A stretch of 64,000 nucleotides of DNA from Pseudoalteromonas sp. T1lg75 (GTDB lineage Bacteria > Pseudomonadota > Gammaproteobacteria > Enterobacterales > Alteromonadaceae). Every line of letters starts with the position of its first letter. Positions within the stretch are counted from its first letter, which is position 1. Position numbers and translations under genes: made by a program. Below the pieces are notes generated by a model that saw nothing but the letters and a program-made list of their open reading frames with translations, had not been told where the DNA came from and made no database searches. Positions 9,890-20,200 of the stretch are shown piece after piece. The DNA lies in contig NZ_PQCD01000049.1 in assembly GCF_002964705.1 (NCBI RefSeq), forward strand, positions 404,704 through 468,703. The letters run 5' to 3'.

Positions 9890-11062
9890 TTAGTCCTCCT
9901 TCAGCGCTAATTGCGTGTGCGCCGTTTTAGGCTCTTGCTCGTCTAAGCGCAGTTGCATGCCTTGCGTCGGGTATTCCAGCGCCGAGGTAATAATTTGCTG
10001 GCCGCTTTGCAGACCGGCGGTCACATAGGCCATGCCGTCTTGCTCGCGGATCACTTCAAGGTCGCTAAACATCAGCTTGATTTCATTATCAATGAGGGCG
10101 ATGCGGTTGTCCTTGATCAAATGGCTGGGAACAATGGCGGCATCACGTACACTTTTACCGACAATGCGGGCATTGGTATAGGCACCAAAGCGCAGTGGGT
10201 GAGCCTGCTGATAGGGCTGCTCTACATAGGCCACTAAGTAGGTCATGCGCGAGCGCTTATCGATCACGCCTTCGTTACGCACTATGGAGCCTTGCCAGGT
10301 GCGCATTTTACCGGCCACTTCGCTGGTCAGGGTAACCTTGGCACCAATACCACCATCGATCAGGTATTGCAGATCCTGGTTGGCTACCGGTAAACGTACC
10401 TTAGCAATGCTGGTGGCATCGATTTGACCCAGCACATTACCTGGGTTCACTACGCTGCCAAGGCTGATTTTCTTCGCCGTGACCAGGGCGTCATATGGGG
10501 CGCGAATTGAGGTGCGTTCTAAATTACGTTTGGCGCGTTTAACCTGGGCTTGAGCGGCGCGGAATTTCGCCAGTTTTTCTGCAAGCTGAGGCTTACGTAA
10601 ATAGAGCTCCGAGGGGATCACCGCATTGGCATTGTCTTTAATGCGTTGCCATTCGGTTTTTGCCACATGGGCCTGTGCCTGTTCTATCTCTAGCGCCGAT
10701 TGGGCTTGCGCTAAGCCAGCCTGGGCTTCAATAAGGGCCGCTTCATAGTCATTGGGGTCGATGCGAATAAGCTCATCGCCTTGTTTTACAAAGCCACCTT
10801 TAACAAACTGTTCGGCGATAGACACCACCTGACCGGACACCTGAGCAACCAGTTCGGTTTGTTCTTGCGCCATAACCTCGCCGTAGGAATGCACTTGCAT
10901 GGTGACATCGGTCAGGTTGACCGGGGTGACCTCTACCAGTGGGGCTATGTTTTCCTGTTGTTTTTGCTCCGGTGGCTTTTTCATTGCCATAAAGGTGGCG
11001 AAAAGTGCCACTGACACTCCCAATACACCAATAGGTAATAGTATTTGTTTTTTGCTGGCCAC
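9890..11062 (-). CDS. efflux RND transporter periplasmic adaptor (HlyD/AcrA family)
   Basis: This membrane fusion protein bridges an inner-membrane RND permease and an outer-membrane channel. The N-terminus SKKQILLPIGVLGVSVALFATF is a single membrane anchor or signal. A barrel-lipoyl region (VHSYGEVMAQEQTELVAQVSG) is followed by an alpha-hairpin rich in Ala/Gln (about residues 95-190), then the returning lipoyl half IRAPYDALV and beta-barrel and membrane-proximal domains. I chose GTG 11062 (product 390 residues) because GGGAG lies eight bases upstream; an upstream ATG at 11110 would add 16 unlikely residues. It precedes the permease by three bases and is clearly co-transcribed with it. Confidence 0.9.
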   Translation of the reverse strand: MASKKQILLPIGVLGVSVALFATFMAMKKPPEQKQQENIAPLVEVTPVNLTDVTMQVHSYGEVMAQEQTELVAQVSGQVVSIAEQFVKGGFVKQGDELIRIDPNDYEAALIEAQAGLAQAQSALEIEQAQAHVAKTEWQRIKDNANAVIPSELYLRKPQLAEKLAKFRAAQAQVKRAKRNLERTSIRAPYDALVTAKKISLGSVVNPGNVLGQIDATSIAKVRLPVANQDLQYLIDGGIGAKVTLTSEVAGKMRTWQGSIVRNEGVIDKRSRMTYLVAYVEQPYQQAHPLRFGAYTNARIVGKSVRDAAIVPSHLIKDNRIALIDNEIKLMFSDLEVIREQDGMAYVTAGLQSGQQIITSALEYPTQGMQLRLDEQEPKTAHTQLALKED

Positions 11063-11191
11063 AATGCAGCTCCCTGTATAGTTCGATGACAGGCTATATG
11101 GTAGCGGCAATCATGTTTACAGGTATGTGTAATATGTAACAAAGCATGTAATCTGTTAAAATGGCGACCGCGTTTGTTTTAGGGGTCGAAT

Positions 11192-11440
11192 ATGAATTGT
11201 CGTTTAGGGTGTGGTGCGTGCTGTATTGCGCCTAGTATTTCCAGCCCCATACCCGGTATGCCCAAGGGTAAGAAAGCAGGGCAACGATGTGTCCAGCTAG
11301 ACAAAAATAATTTGTGCAAGTTGTTTGGCGACCCGTCGCGGCCGGCGGTGTGTTTACAATTTAAGGCGTGTGAAGACGTGTGTGGCAGCAATAACGCCGA
11401 GGCGATGTGGAGAATAACCCAACTTGAGGCGCTTACCTAA
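11192..11440 (+). CDS. YkgJ-family cysteine cluster protein
   Basis: The 82-residue product is Cys-rich, with CRLGCGACC near the N-terminus, further Cys in RCVQL, LCKLFG and VCLQF, and EDVCG near the end. This is the pattern of the YkgJ/UPF0153 zinc- or iron-binding family. The IAPSISSPIPGMPKGKKAG segment is also characteristic. The family has no proven biochemical role. The gene stands alone between the efflux operon and a convergent lipoprotein gene. Starting at ATG 11192 preserves the typical MNCR.GCGACC N-terminus. Confidence 0.85.
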   Translation: MNCRLGCGACCIAPSISSPIPGMPKGKKAGQRCVQLDKNNLCKLFGDPSRPAVCLQFKACEDVCGSNNAEAMWRITQLEALT

Positions 11441-11471
11441 CTGCAGTAAGCACCGCAAGTGGATGCAGATA

Positions 11472-12020
11472 TTATTGGCTCGTGCCTGGCGGGTAGTTAC
11501 TGAAAATCTCAGCAACCGACTCGCGAATGACCGCGGTGCGCTCGCTTGGCGTCTGATTTTTCTTTAAACGGCCTTCTTTGGCGGCGCGCCATACCAGTTG
11601 GTTAGAAGCGCGGTCGACCACGTCAATCACTAAGGTGCCCACCTGGTACTCGCGGGTGGTGGTTTGCACATTGTAGCCCATGCCCCAGTAATCCCAACGG
11701 GCGCTATAGCCTGTGGTAAAGGTATCGACATCGACCTTCTTCTCTACCGAGGCATGGTAGTTGATCAGCACATCCGCTTGGTCCGCAGCCACCATACTCA
11801 TGCCCTTGGCGCTAAGCTCATCATTCACCGCTTGTCGAACGCGACGCTCCATTAATTCGCTAATTTGATAATTATTGGTGGCGTTGGTCAGGCTGGCATC
11901 GGGAAACCAGGCAAAGGTTTTGTATTGAGCAAAGTTTACCGACTTGTCGTAGTCAAAGTCCGGGCCCGAGGCGCAGGCGCTCAACAGCAAAACCACACCC
12001 GCTATAAGTAAATTCTTCAT
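11472..12020 (-). CDS. DUF4136 family lipoprotein
   Basis: The 182-residue product begins MKNLLIAGVVLLLSACAS, a type II signal peptide with a lipobox LSAC that places Cys16 as the lipidated residue. After it, the YDKSVNFAQYKTFAWF segment and the later VGTLVIDVVDRASNQLVWRA match DUF4136, a family of envelope lipoproteins of unknown function. It is probably monocistronic, with GGAGCGG upstream of the ATG at 12020, and it converges with the YkgJ-like gene. Confidence 0.88.
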   Translation of the reverse strand: MKNLLIAGVVLLLSACASGPDFDYDKSVNFAQYKTFAWFPDASLTNATNNYQISELMERRVRQAVNDELSAKGMSMVAADQADVLINYHASVEKKVDVDTFTTGYSARWDYWGMGYNVQTTTREYQVGTLVIDVVDRASNQLVWRAAKEGRLKKNQTPSERTAVIRESVAEIFSNYPPGTSQ

Positions 12021-12365
12021 CGACCGCTCCTTTATATCTGGCTACAAGAATCTATGTTTGTCAGTAACATATCATAATCGCTTGGGAAATATACAGAACC
12101 TCGGCCCTTTTAAGGGGGCAAATCCCCGAATATGTCATTACTGTGAATTTCAAATAATTTAAAGCTTATTAATATTTTCTATGGTAGTCTAGGAACTGCT
12201 TTGAGTTAATGCGTTTAATGTGACGGTTTTGTGCGGCCTACGCTGTAAGTGTGACTAACCTCGTTTAGTCCTGTACCGGACCCTAGCGGTAGCGACACTG
12301 GCTCAGGGAGGATAGTGCCTGGTTTCAGGCGAGTAATAGAAATTGACTTACAGGAACACTTTAGT
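12021..12365 (+). promoter_or_regulatory. long leader region upstream of the cold-shock gene
   Basis: This 345-base stretch between divergent genes holds no supported coding gene. The part next to the csp gene, from about 12195, is GC-richer and foldable (for example ACCGGACCCTAGCGGT), consistent with the long structured 5' leader typical of cspA-type mRNAs. No exact promoter or cold box was identified, so regulation by cold is inferred from the family. Confidence 0.4.
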
Positions 12366-12575
12366 ATGTCAGATCAAGTAAACGGTAAAGTAAAGTTTTT
12401 TAACGAAGCAAAAGGCTTTGGTTTTATCGAGCAAGAAAATGGCCCAGATGTATTCGTTCACTTCAGCGCGATCAATGGTTCAGGCTTCCGTACTCTAAGC
12501 GAAGGCCAACAGGTTTCTTTCGGCATTAAACAAGGCCAGAAAGGACCAGAAGCGGAAAATGTAACTCCGGTTTAA
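12366..12575 (+). CDS. cold-shock domain protein (CspA family)
   Basis: The 69-residue single cold-shock domain contains both RNA-binding motifs: RNP1 as KGFGFIEQ and RNP2 as VFVHFSAI. Such proteins bind single-stranded RNA and DNA and act as RNA chaperones in the cytosol. The frame is open upstream to 12315, but ATG 12366 gives the standard N-terminus [19 protein letters not shown] and has AGGAA about nine bases before it. Length is normal, and an intrinsic terminator follows. Confidence 0.95.
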   Translation: MSDQVNGKVKFFNEAKGFGFIEQENGPDVFVHFSAINGSGFRTLSEGQQVSFGIKQGQKGPEAENVTPV

Positions 12576-12609
12576 TTCCTTATTGACTCTGTCCTAGAGT
12601 TAATAATTA

Positions 12610-12635
12610 GTGGAGCCGTTTCGGCTTCACTTCTT
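12610..12635 (+). terminator. intrinsic terminator after the csp gene
   Basis: GTGGAGCCG (12610-12618) pairs with CGGCTTCAC (12622-12630) around a TTT loop with one G-T pair, and is followed by a short T-rich stretch. Confidence 0.65.
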
Positions 12636-12761
12636 CCCCCTGGCGCCACGCCAACATTATCTAGTCAGCTATTAAGTCATTAATTAATATAATTACTTTG
12701 ATATATCACTGATCTTCAATTATTATTTTATTTCCACATTTAAAGTATATAAGAGATCACA

Positions 12762-13067
12762 GTGAGAGAAATCAGAGCATTTGCCAAATCGGCGTCTATT
12801 AATGAGTTGGAAAAAGCAATTAATATTCTGAACACTGCGCTCGATAATCAGCAACAGCAAGAAAAAGCGAAACAGGAAGTTCTACAACTGATGAAGGAAA
12901 AAGGGCTCAGTGTGGAAGATATTGTTGATGTGACCCAGGACAAGCGTACTAAGGTAGAGCCTAAGTATCGTCGCGAGTTTGAAGGAAAGATGGTGGAGTG
13001 GTCCGGCCGTGGTAAACGCCCTAAAGCGTTTCAGGATGTAGACCTCACTAAATACCTCGCGAAATAA
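12762..13067 (+). CDS. H-NS family nucleoid-associated protein
   Basis: The 101-residue product has a helical oligomerisation part (about residues 5-55, LEKAINILNTALDNQQQQEKA) and a C-terminal H-NS-type DNA-binding segment YRREFEGKMVEWSGRGKRPKAF, which carries the W-x-G-R-G-x-x-P minor-groove AT-hook-like motif. These proteins compact DNA and silence AT-rich genes. The start is GTG 12762. The segment KGLSVEDI between the domains is also typical of short H-NS/HvrA-like members. It is transcribed alone, between the csp and radD terminators. Confidence 0.88.
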   Translation: MREIRAFAKSASINELEKAINILNTALDNQQQQEKAKQEVLQLMKEKGLSVEDIVDVTQDKRTKVEPKYRREFEGKMVEWSGRGKRPKAFQDVDLTKYLAK

Positions 13068-13077
13068 CCGTAAACCC

Positions 13078-13107
13078 AAAGGTCCAGCAATGGACCTTTC
13101 CTTTTTT
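13078..13107 (+). terminator. intrinsic terminator after the H-NS-like gene
   Basis: AAAGGTCCA (13078-13086) and TGGACCTTT (13091-13099) form a 9-bp stem with a GCAA tetraloop, followed by CC and six T residues. It ends only two bases before the radD start codon. Confidence 0.85.
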
Positions 13108-13109
13108 GG

Positions 13110-14852
13110 GTGTCAGCAGTGTATACACTCAGAGACTATCAACAACAAGCCGTCGACAATACCCTAGCGCATTTTCGTAAATCACAGCGCTCGGCCGTTA
13201 TTGTTTTGCCCACCGGTGCGGGTAAAAGCCTGGTCATTGCCGAGCTGGCCCGATTAGCCCGTTATCCCATCCTGGTATTGACTCACGTTAAAGAGTTGGT
13301 TGAACAAAACGCTAATAAATTTCGTGACATGGGTTTAACACCGGGTATTTTCTCTGCGGGTTTAAATGATAAAAACTTAAACGAGCAGGTCACGTTTGCC
13401 AGTATTCAATCATTGGCTCGTAGTATAGATAAGTTACAGCGCCACTATTCTTTAGTGATCATCGATGAGTGCCACCGCGTCAGCACAGAGCAAACCAGTC
13501 AATATGCTCAGGTTATATCCGCTCTGCAGAAAATAAACCCACAACTTAAAGTATTGGGTTTGACCGCGACGCCATACCGGCTTGGCAGTGGTTGGGTATA
13601 TCATCGTCATTACCATGGATTTGTTCGTGGCCCAAGTGATGCGCCATTTGGCGATTGTATTTACGAATTGCCGCTGCGTTATTTAATCAATAAGGGTTAT
13701 CTAACACCGCCACGTATTGTTGATGCGGCGGTGCAGCATTATGACTTTTCCGCCTTGCTACATGGCGCTACACCGCCCAGTGAAGGGGATCTAAATGCCT
13801 TATTGCAACAGAGTACGCGTGCCACCAAGGCCATTATCTCGGACGTGATAGCACAAAGTGATAACCGGCGCGGGGTGATGATTTTTGCCGCCACCGTTGC
13901 CCATGCCGAAGAAATTTACCGTTATTTACCATCCGGTCAGGCCCATATTATCGTTGGTGCAACGCCTGCAGCAGAGCGCGATGACCTCATCGCCCGCTTT
14001 AAGCGACAGGAGTTTAAATATCTGGTGAATGTTTCTGTTTTAACTACAGGGTTTGACGCTCCCCACGTTGATTTTATTGCCTTGTTACGACCGACGGAGT
14101 CGGTCAGTCTGTATCAGCAGATTATTGGCCGTGGGCTTCGTTTATGTGCCGATAAGCAGGAATGCTTGGTAATAGACTATGCCGGTAACGGCTTTGATAT
14201 TCATCACCCCGAGGTGGGGATGCAGCGTCCGGACCCAAATTGTGAGCCGGTGCAGGTGCTTTGCCCCGGCTGTGGTTTTGCCAACGTGTTTTGGGGGAAA
14301 AAGGATGCGGCGGGTCAGGTTATTGAGCATTACGGCCGCCGTTGTCAGGGGTTATTGGACGATGGCGAAGAGCAGCAACAATGCGATTACCGTTTTAAAT
14401 TTAAAGAATGTCCCCAGTGTTTTAGCGAAAATGATATTGCCGCGCGCAGATGCCATAGCTGTGAGCATCAGTTGGTGGACCCGGATGATAAGCTGCGTCA
14501 GGCGCTAAACCTGAAAGACGCCCTGGTGCTGCGTTGCAGCGGTTTAAGCTGTGAGCAAACAGCGCAGGGTAAGCTTAAGCTTACCTATTATGACGAGGAC
14601 GGAGCCGAGGTATCGGAAGTGTACGACCTTGCAAATGCCAAGGTGTTGGCCTTGTTCAATCGCCAATACGGTAAGCGTCATAATGCACCTGGCGTTAATC
14701 AGTGGCGCAGTAGCGAGCAGGTTGTGGCACAGCAACAGCATTTGGGTTGGCCGGATTTTGTGATCGCCCGTAAGTCGAAAAAATACGGTTGGCAGGTCAG
14801 TGAGAAACTGTTTGATTATCAGGGAAGTTATCGCAAAGCCTATAGTCGTTGA
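13110..14852 (+). CDS. radD: DEAD/DEAH-box helicase RadD
   Basis: The 580-residue superfamily 2 ATPase is close to E. coli RadD (YejH, 586 residues), which interacts with SSB and RecA in DNA repair. Visible motifs are Walker A PTGAGKS (about residue 37), DECHR (motif II), GLTATPYRLG (motif III) and QQIIGRGLRL (motif VI). Zinc-binding cysteines follow in CPGCGFANVFWG and later CPQC and CHSC pairs, then DYEG-like C-terminal residues. GTG 13110 is used, but GTG 13119 (giving VYTLRDYQQQ) aligns as well with E. coli. There is no strong ribosome site, and a terminator sits immediately upstream, so translation may be weak. Confidence 0.93.
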   Translation: MSAVYTLRDYQQQAVDNTLAHFRKSQRSAVIVLPTGAGKSLVIAELARLARYPILVLTHVKELVEQNANKFRDMGLTPGIFSAGLNDKNLNEQVTFASIQSLARSIDKLQRHYSLVIIDECHRVSTEQTSQYAQVISALQKINPQLKVLGLTATPYRLGSGWVYHRHYHGFVRGPSDAPFGDCIYELPLRYLINKGYLTPPRIVDAAVQHYDFSALLHGATPPSEGDLNALLQQSTRATKAIISDVIAQSDNRRGVMIFAATVAHAEEIYRYLPSGQAHIIVGATPAAERDDLIARFKRQEFKYLVNVSVLTTGFDAPHVDFIALLRPTESVSLYQQIIGRGLRLCADKQECLVIDYAGNGFDIHHPEVGMQRPDPNCEPVQVLCPGCGFANVFWGKKDAAGQVIEHYGRRCQGLLDDGEEQQQCDYRFKFKECPQCFSENDIAARRCHSCEHQLVDPDDKLRQALNLKDALVLRCSGLSCEQTAQGKLKLTYYDEDGAEVSEVYDLANAKVLALFNRQYGKRHNAPGVNQWRSSEQVVAQQQHLGWPDFVIARKSKKYGWQVSEKLFDYQGSYRKAYSR

Positions 14853-14863
14853 TAGGCTTTGCG
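14832..14863. terminator. radD: strong hairpin over the radD stop codon
   Basis: CGCAAAGCCTAT (14832-14843) pairs perfectly over 12 bases with ATAGGCTTTGCG (14852-14863). The arm includes the last radD codons and its TGA. No T-tract follows, so it may be a mRNA 3'-end stabiliser or a weak bidirectional terminator between radD and the convergent rraB. Confidence 0.5.
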
Positions 14864-14882
14864 CTTAACGTTAGGGGCGCTA

Positions 14883-15221
14883 TTATTCGGCGCTGCTTTC
14901 GTCCAGCAGGCCCCAGCCATCGCCATAGCCGTTATGTTTGTCGGCCAGGCTTTCTAAATAGGCTTCCATGTTATTGATAAGCTCATACTCGGGCACCATG
15001 GTAATGCTGGCCTTCACTTCGAACACACCGGTATCCGGGCAGGTACTGAGGCTGGCTTTTGGCGCGACCTCGGCATGGGCCAGGGCATCGATAAAACCTT
15101 GTGCATGCGCTTGTTGTTCAAACAACAAAAAGAAATCGACGCTGTGCAGTTGCGTCAAGTCGACGCCTTGCTCGTGCATTTGTTGCAAAATTTGGCCTGT
15201 GTCGTCGTCTGGAAAGTGCAT
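14883..15221 (-). CDS. rraB: ribonuclease E inhibitor RraB family protein
   Basis: The 112-residue acidic protein opens MHFPDDDTGQILQQMHEQGVDL and ends with YGDGWGLLDESSAE, the conserved DGWG C-terminal signature of RraB (YjgD). RraB binds RNase E and changes its activity and degradosome composition. The HSVDFFLLFEQQAHAQGF segment matches the family core (E. coli has HHLSADDLETLEKAA). It is somewhat shorter than E. coli RraB (138), which has a long acidic tail. The gene converges with radD. Confidence 0.85.
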   Translation of the reverse strand: MHFPDDDTGQILQQMHEQGVDLTQLHSVDFFLLFEQQAHAQGFIDALAHAEVAPKASLSTCPDTGVFEVKASITMVPEYELINNMEAYLESLADKHNGYGDGWGLLDESSAE

Positions 15222-15457
15222 CGTTTATCTCATGTAAGCGTTAATCTTACGATTGTCTAATATCTTACTAAAAATAAAAAGCCACTTGAGTGAAATTTTT
15301 CGTCGTCATTAGTGATTGGCTCAGGCCAGCGGTGATAAACTTAAGTATTAAGAGCGTTTGTTGATCTTTATAGCCTCTGTGGGCTAACGCCCCAAGCAAA
15401 CAGGCTCGAGTTTTGAAATACAATTCAATAAGGCTGGCACAGGCGGTGGAAAAGTGA

Positions 15458-17236
15458 TTGAAATGGAGACACAGTAAGTTGAAGTTAACCCTACTAACAA
15501 GCCTGCTCTTGGTGCTGAGCCTGTGCTCATTCGACTCCTATGGCGCATGGGGCTCTGAGCCTGGCAAGTTCCCGCAAGGAAGGATCATTTCCGGCTACAG
15601 CATTGAGGGTATCGAGGGGGAGCTGGAGAAAAACGTCGCCCTGTATTTACAACAGCTCAGTGGCGAGCAGCCAACGCGGCAATTGCAGCGTTATGCGACC
15701 GACCAGGTGTTACTGAGTATGCGAGCCCTGGGTTATTATCATGCCGAAGTTGACCTGCGCCTCGAAGACAACAGCGCCGAACCCAAGGTGATTGCCAAGA
15801 TCACTGCGGGGCAGGCAACACGTATCGAAAGCCTGGAGTACCGATTACTTGGTCCTGGAGAGCAAGACAAAGAGTTGACGCAGGTGCTGGCGCAGTTGCC
15901 ACTTAAACGCGGCGACATCATCAATCATGGTCATTATGATGCGGCCAAAAGTACTATCGATAAGCAACTGCTTGAACTTGGTTACTTTGATGCCAAGTGG
16001 CAAGAGGCGCGCTTGGCAATCGATCGAGGTCACTACAGCGCCGAGATCAGTTTGGTGATGAGCACAGGTCAGCGCTATCGCTTTGGCCCCTTGAATATCG
16101 CTACCGACACTCCTGCGAGCGCCTACATCCATTCTCTAGCCGAGTTCGAGCCGGGGCAAGCTTATAACGCCACTAAGGTGAGCAACTTTAACCTGGCATT
16201 GTCGCAGACCCCTTATTTCAGCAGTGTGCGCGTCTATGCCGACATTGCCAAACGCAGCGCACAGGAAGTGCCTATTCGCGTTGAGGTGCTGCATAAGCCA
16301 CAGGACAGCTTTGAGGTCGGCGGCGGCTACTCAACAGACTTGGGCCCAAAGGTACGCTTTAAGTGGTCGCGTCCCTGGATAGGCGCGCAAGGGCATTATT
16401 TGGAAAGTAACCTCAATGTGTCCGAGCGTCAGCAGGATATCAGCCTTTCCTACACCATACCGGTCGCCGATCCGGTCGATGATATTTGGCGTTTTAGCCT
16501 TGGTTATAAGCTTGAGGATAATATCGATACAGATATCTTCTCAAAGACTCTGACCGGTCTGGTACAGCGGCAATGGAAAATTGAAGAAGACTGGATCCGC
16601 ACCGTATTTCTCCGTCGTGAATATGAAGAATTTCGCATTGGCGAGGAAGAGAAAAGCACGGCCATGTTGCTACCCGGCGTCAGCTATGCGCGCAAGCGTT
16701 CAAAAGGGGGCACCACGCCCTATTGGGGGCGGCAATGGTTGATCAGTACCGAGGTTGGCGCCGATTCTCTGGCCTCGTCCACGGATATCATTCGCGTGCA
16801 GCTACAGTATGCCTGGTTAAATACCTATTGGCAGCGCCATTTGTTCTTTAGTCGCGTAAATATAGGTGCCATGTACGTCGATGACATCGGTGATGTGCCG
16901 GTATCACTGCGCTTTTTCGCCGGTGGCGATCAAAGCATACGCGGATTTAAATACGAGTCTATTTCACCCGAGGTCGATGGCGCCAAAGTGGGGGGCAAAT
17001 ACCTAGTGACTGGCACCTTGGAATACAATTACCAGTTTGCCAGTAACTGGCGCAGCGCCTTGTTTGTTGATGCCGGTACCGCCACCAACGACTTTTCCGA
17101 AAAGCTCTCTGTTGGTGTGGGTTTTGGCGTGCGTTATCTTACACCCGTGGGGCCTATTCGCATTGATCATGCCTGGGCGTTATCAACCCCTGGCAATACA
17201 ACCCGACTCAGCATTACCGTGGGGCCCGAACTATGA
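15458..17236 (+). CDS. tamA: translocation and assembly module subunit TamA
   Basis: The 592-residue Omp85-family outer-membrane protein works with TamB in outer-membrane protein assembly and phospholipid transport. A signal peptide (LKLTLLTSLLLVLSLCSFDSYGA) precedes three POTRA domains (about residues 35-270) and a 16-strand beta-barrel (about 280-592). The barrel contains FFAGGDQSIRGFKYESISP, which includes the conserved loop-6 RGF motif, and it ends ...LSITVGPEL. TTG 15458 is taken. A second TTG at 15479 has a better-placed GGAG (15465-15468) and leaves a tidy signal peptide, so the start is uncertain by seven codons. tamB overlaps its stop (ATGA). Confidence 0.93.
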   Translation: MKWRHSKLKLTLLTSLLLVLSLCSFDSYGAWGSEPGKFPQGRIISGYSIEGIEGELEKNVALYLQQLSGEQPTRQLQRYATDQVLLSMRALGYYHAEVDLRLEDNSAEPKVIAKITAGQATRIESLEYRLLGPGEQDKELTQVLAQLPLKRGDIINHGHYDAAKSTIDKQLLELGYFDAKWQEARLAIDRGHYSAEISLVMSTGQRYRFGPLNIATDTPASAYIHSLAEFEPGQAYNATKVSNFNLALSQTPYFSSVRVYADIAKRSAQEVPIRVEVLHKPQDSFEVGGGYSTDLGPKVRFKWSRPWIGAQGHYLESNLNVSERQQDISLSYTIPVADPVDDIWRFSLGYKLEDNIDTDIFSKTLTGLVQRQWKIEEDWIRTVFLRREYEEFRIGEEEKSTAMLLPGVSYARKRSKGGTTPYWGRQWLISTEVGADSLASSTDIIRVQLQYAWLNTYWQRHLFFSRVNIGAMYVDDIGDVPVSLRFFAGGDQSIRGFKYESISPEVDGAKVGGKYLVTGTLEYNYQFASNWRSALFVDAGTATNDFSEKLSVGVGFGVRYLTPVGPIRIDHAWALSTPGNTTRLSITVGPEL

Positions 17237-20200
17237 AGCGCATTCTTCTTTTAAGCGTCAAAGTGATTGCCGCCATCCTTATTACTCTGGTCCTCTTGGT
17301 GGCCTTGTTACTTTTTACCGGGTTTGGTAACCGTGCTGTCGTGGCCTTGGCTAACAACCTGGTATCAGGACTTAATATCGAGCTGCATCAAGGCCGTTTG
17401 CTTGCCAATGGTCCCTTCGATTTACAATACCAAAGCGACGGCCTATCCCTGGATGTCGAGCATGTGCAGCTTGATATACGCGTGCTCGGTTGTGGCGGCG
17501 TGTGTATCGATAATGTCGCGGCGAAGCGCCTCAGCGTGCAAAGCGCTAGTGCCGACTCCGAGCAGGAGTCACAGCTAAGCCCGAACGCCGACACCGGCAG
17601 CGACGGCCAGCAAGCGGATGCGAACGCCTCTGGCCCTCTGCTACAGCTCCAGTTGCCGAATATTGACGTTAAACGCCTGGCGCTCGCCGAGGCGGATATC
17701 GCGGTGGCGGGGCAAAAAATCAACGTGCGCGACCTGAGTGCCGGCCTTAGTGCCCAAGGTAAGCGCGTTAATATCAAGCCCTTTAAGGTCAATGAACTGA
17801 GGGTTGAATTGGCTCCAGCGCAGCAACAGCCAGAGCGGGGGCCCCTGATGCAATTGCCGCCGCTGACCGACATCGATTTTGATCTTGGCCTGCACATCCG
17901 TATTCAGAACCTTGCCCTCAACAATGCGACACTGGTACAAGGGGCAAGCGAGCATAGGCTCAGCAACTTGCAGCTCAATGCGGCGCTGCTTGGTAGCAAG
18001 CTGTCGCTGGAGCAACTGGATGTAAGCTATGCCTTACCACCTGAGCTGGTGGCCGGGCTGCCGCAGCAGCAGGGCGGCACCACGGACTCACAGCAGCTGC
18101 ATGCGGCGCTAAAGGGTGATGTGGCCTTATCTGGCAATAATCCATTGCAGTTAACGCTGCAGTTGGAAGCTCTTGGGGAGCGCAGCAAGCTTGATTTAAG
18201 CGGGAGCCTCAGCGAGTTGCAATTGGCGCTGGCAAACCAGGGTCAATATCCATTGACGCTGAGCGCCACTGCCAAGTTACGGCAAACCAACTGGCCCTTT
18301 ATGCTGCAAGCACAACAACATCAATGGCAGCTTCCGCTGGGTTCATCGACAGGCGCTGAAGTGTTGCAATTACACCAAAGCGATATTCGTGTAGAGGGTA
18401 ATATTGATGATTATCAAGTCAACATAAACTTGCAATCGCAGTTGGCAGACTACCCCGAGTTACACAGTCAAATGAACGCCAAAGGGACCTTAAGTTCTTT
18501 GCAGGTCGCGTCATTGCAATTGCTCGCTGGCGACAGCCGAGCCGAGGTAAAAACCGAGCTGAATTGGCGCGATGGCCTAAGTGCTAACTTTAATGCCGAG
18601 CTGGTAAATCTGCATAGCGAATACCTTATCGATACGGTGCGCAGTGATGTGTCTGGCAAGGTAGCCGGCACTTTCGTGCTGGACCCCACAGGTCGCTGGC
18701 AGTTGGCTGTAGCACCGTCGACCTTAGACGGCACAGTCAATGATATGGCGCTGCAACTGCAGGCCGACCTGGATCTTGATAGCTCACTGCACGGGGTCGT
18801 GCGCCAGTTGCGTTTGCGTCAGGGTCAGAACAGCTTAAACCTCAGTGGAGAAATAGACGAGCAGTGGCGCCTAGACGGGGTGCTGGCATTATCCGCCGAT
18901 ACCCCCCTGTTGCCCGGATACACGGCAGCAGGTCAAGCCCAGTTGCAGCTTCGTGGCCAGCGTTTAACACCGAAAATAAAACTCGACGCGCAATTGGCGC
19001 AGGTGCAAGGTGCCGGCGTTAGTGTGGACACCCTCAACCTGGATGTTGAAAGTGAATATCACGACGCACTTCAATACGATATTTCTGCCCAGTTATCCGG
19101 TATTAAAGCCGGAGCCCAACACCTGGATAGCCTTGCCTTGCAATCCCGAGGCAGTGACAAGGTGCAACAAACATCTTTGCGTATTGATTCGCCTTTGGCA
19201 CAACTGCAAAGCGCGTTTGTCAGTGAGCTGTCATCGTCACAGCAAGAGTTAAAGGTGCAACTGGAACAATTCGATATAGCGCTGCAGGAGCACCAGGTGG
19301 CTTTATCCGCACCAACGAGCGTGCATCTGGATTTGGCCAAGCAGGCGCTGCGCTCGGAGCGTTTATGTTTGGGCGGCGATGCGGTGGACTTGTGTGTTGA
19401 ACCCGCCACCATAGATCCGTTGCAGGGTGAAGTTAAGGCCACGCTGACGCATTTTTATCTCCAGGCGCTCAAGCCATTTCTTGGGCTAAAAGCCGCTTTG
19501 GCAGGTGTGGCCAAGGGCCATGCCCAGTTTAATTGGCGCAGCGGCGAGGCGCCGAACATAGATGTGCAATTGCATACCGAACAATTACAGGCGAGCTACC
19601 TGCACCAGCAGCAGCAACATAGTTATCCCGTTGAAACCTTAGCCCTGTATTTGCATAGCGACATTAACCAGGCACAAGCCCAGTTACAGCTGGAGTCCTC
19701 TATTTTGGGTAACCTCAACGCCGATGTGAAGGTCACCGACGTTATGGCGGCGCAGCACCTCGACGGTCAGCTGCAAGTGGATGCCGTCCAGCTGACAAAG
19801 TTTGCATCGCTGGTGCCCCAGATAAAGAATCTTGCGGGGGATATCAGCGCCGACTTACGTTTTTCCGGCAATATCAATGAGCCCAAGGTGCACGGCCAAC
19901 TGAATGCACAAAAGCTAGCGCTGGAAGGGGATACCTTACCCCTGTCCCTGGCCGACTCACGCTTGAGCGTGCAACTAGCCGGGGAGCAAATCAGTGTCTC
20001 CGGTCAATTAGCCAATGTGGATGGTGGTGAGTTGAACGTAAGCGGCGAAGGGCTTTGGCTTGGTGAGCAGCCGCAGTTGACGGTGAAAGTCCAGGGGCAG
20101 CGCTTTGTGCTTATCCCGGATCAGGGCATTATGATTGCGCTTTCTCCAGATCTTAATATTGATGTGAGTGCGAGCCAGGTGAAGCTGGATGGCAGCATTG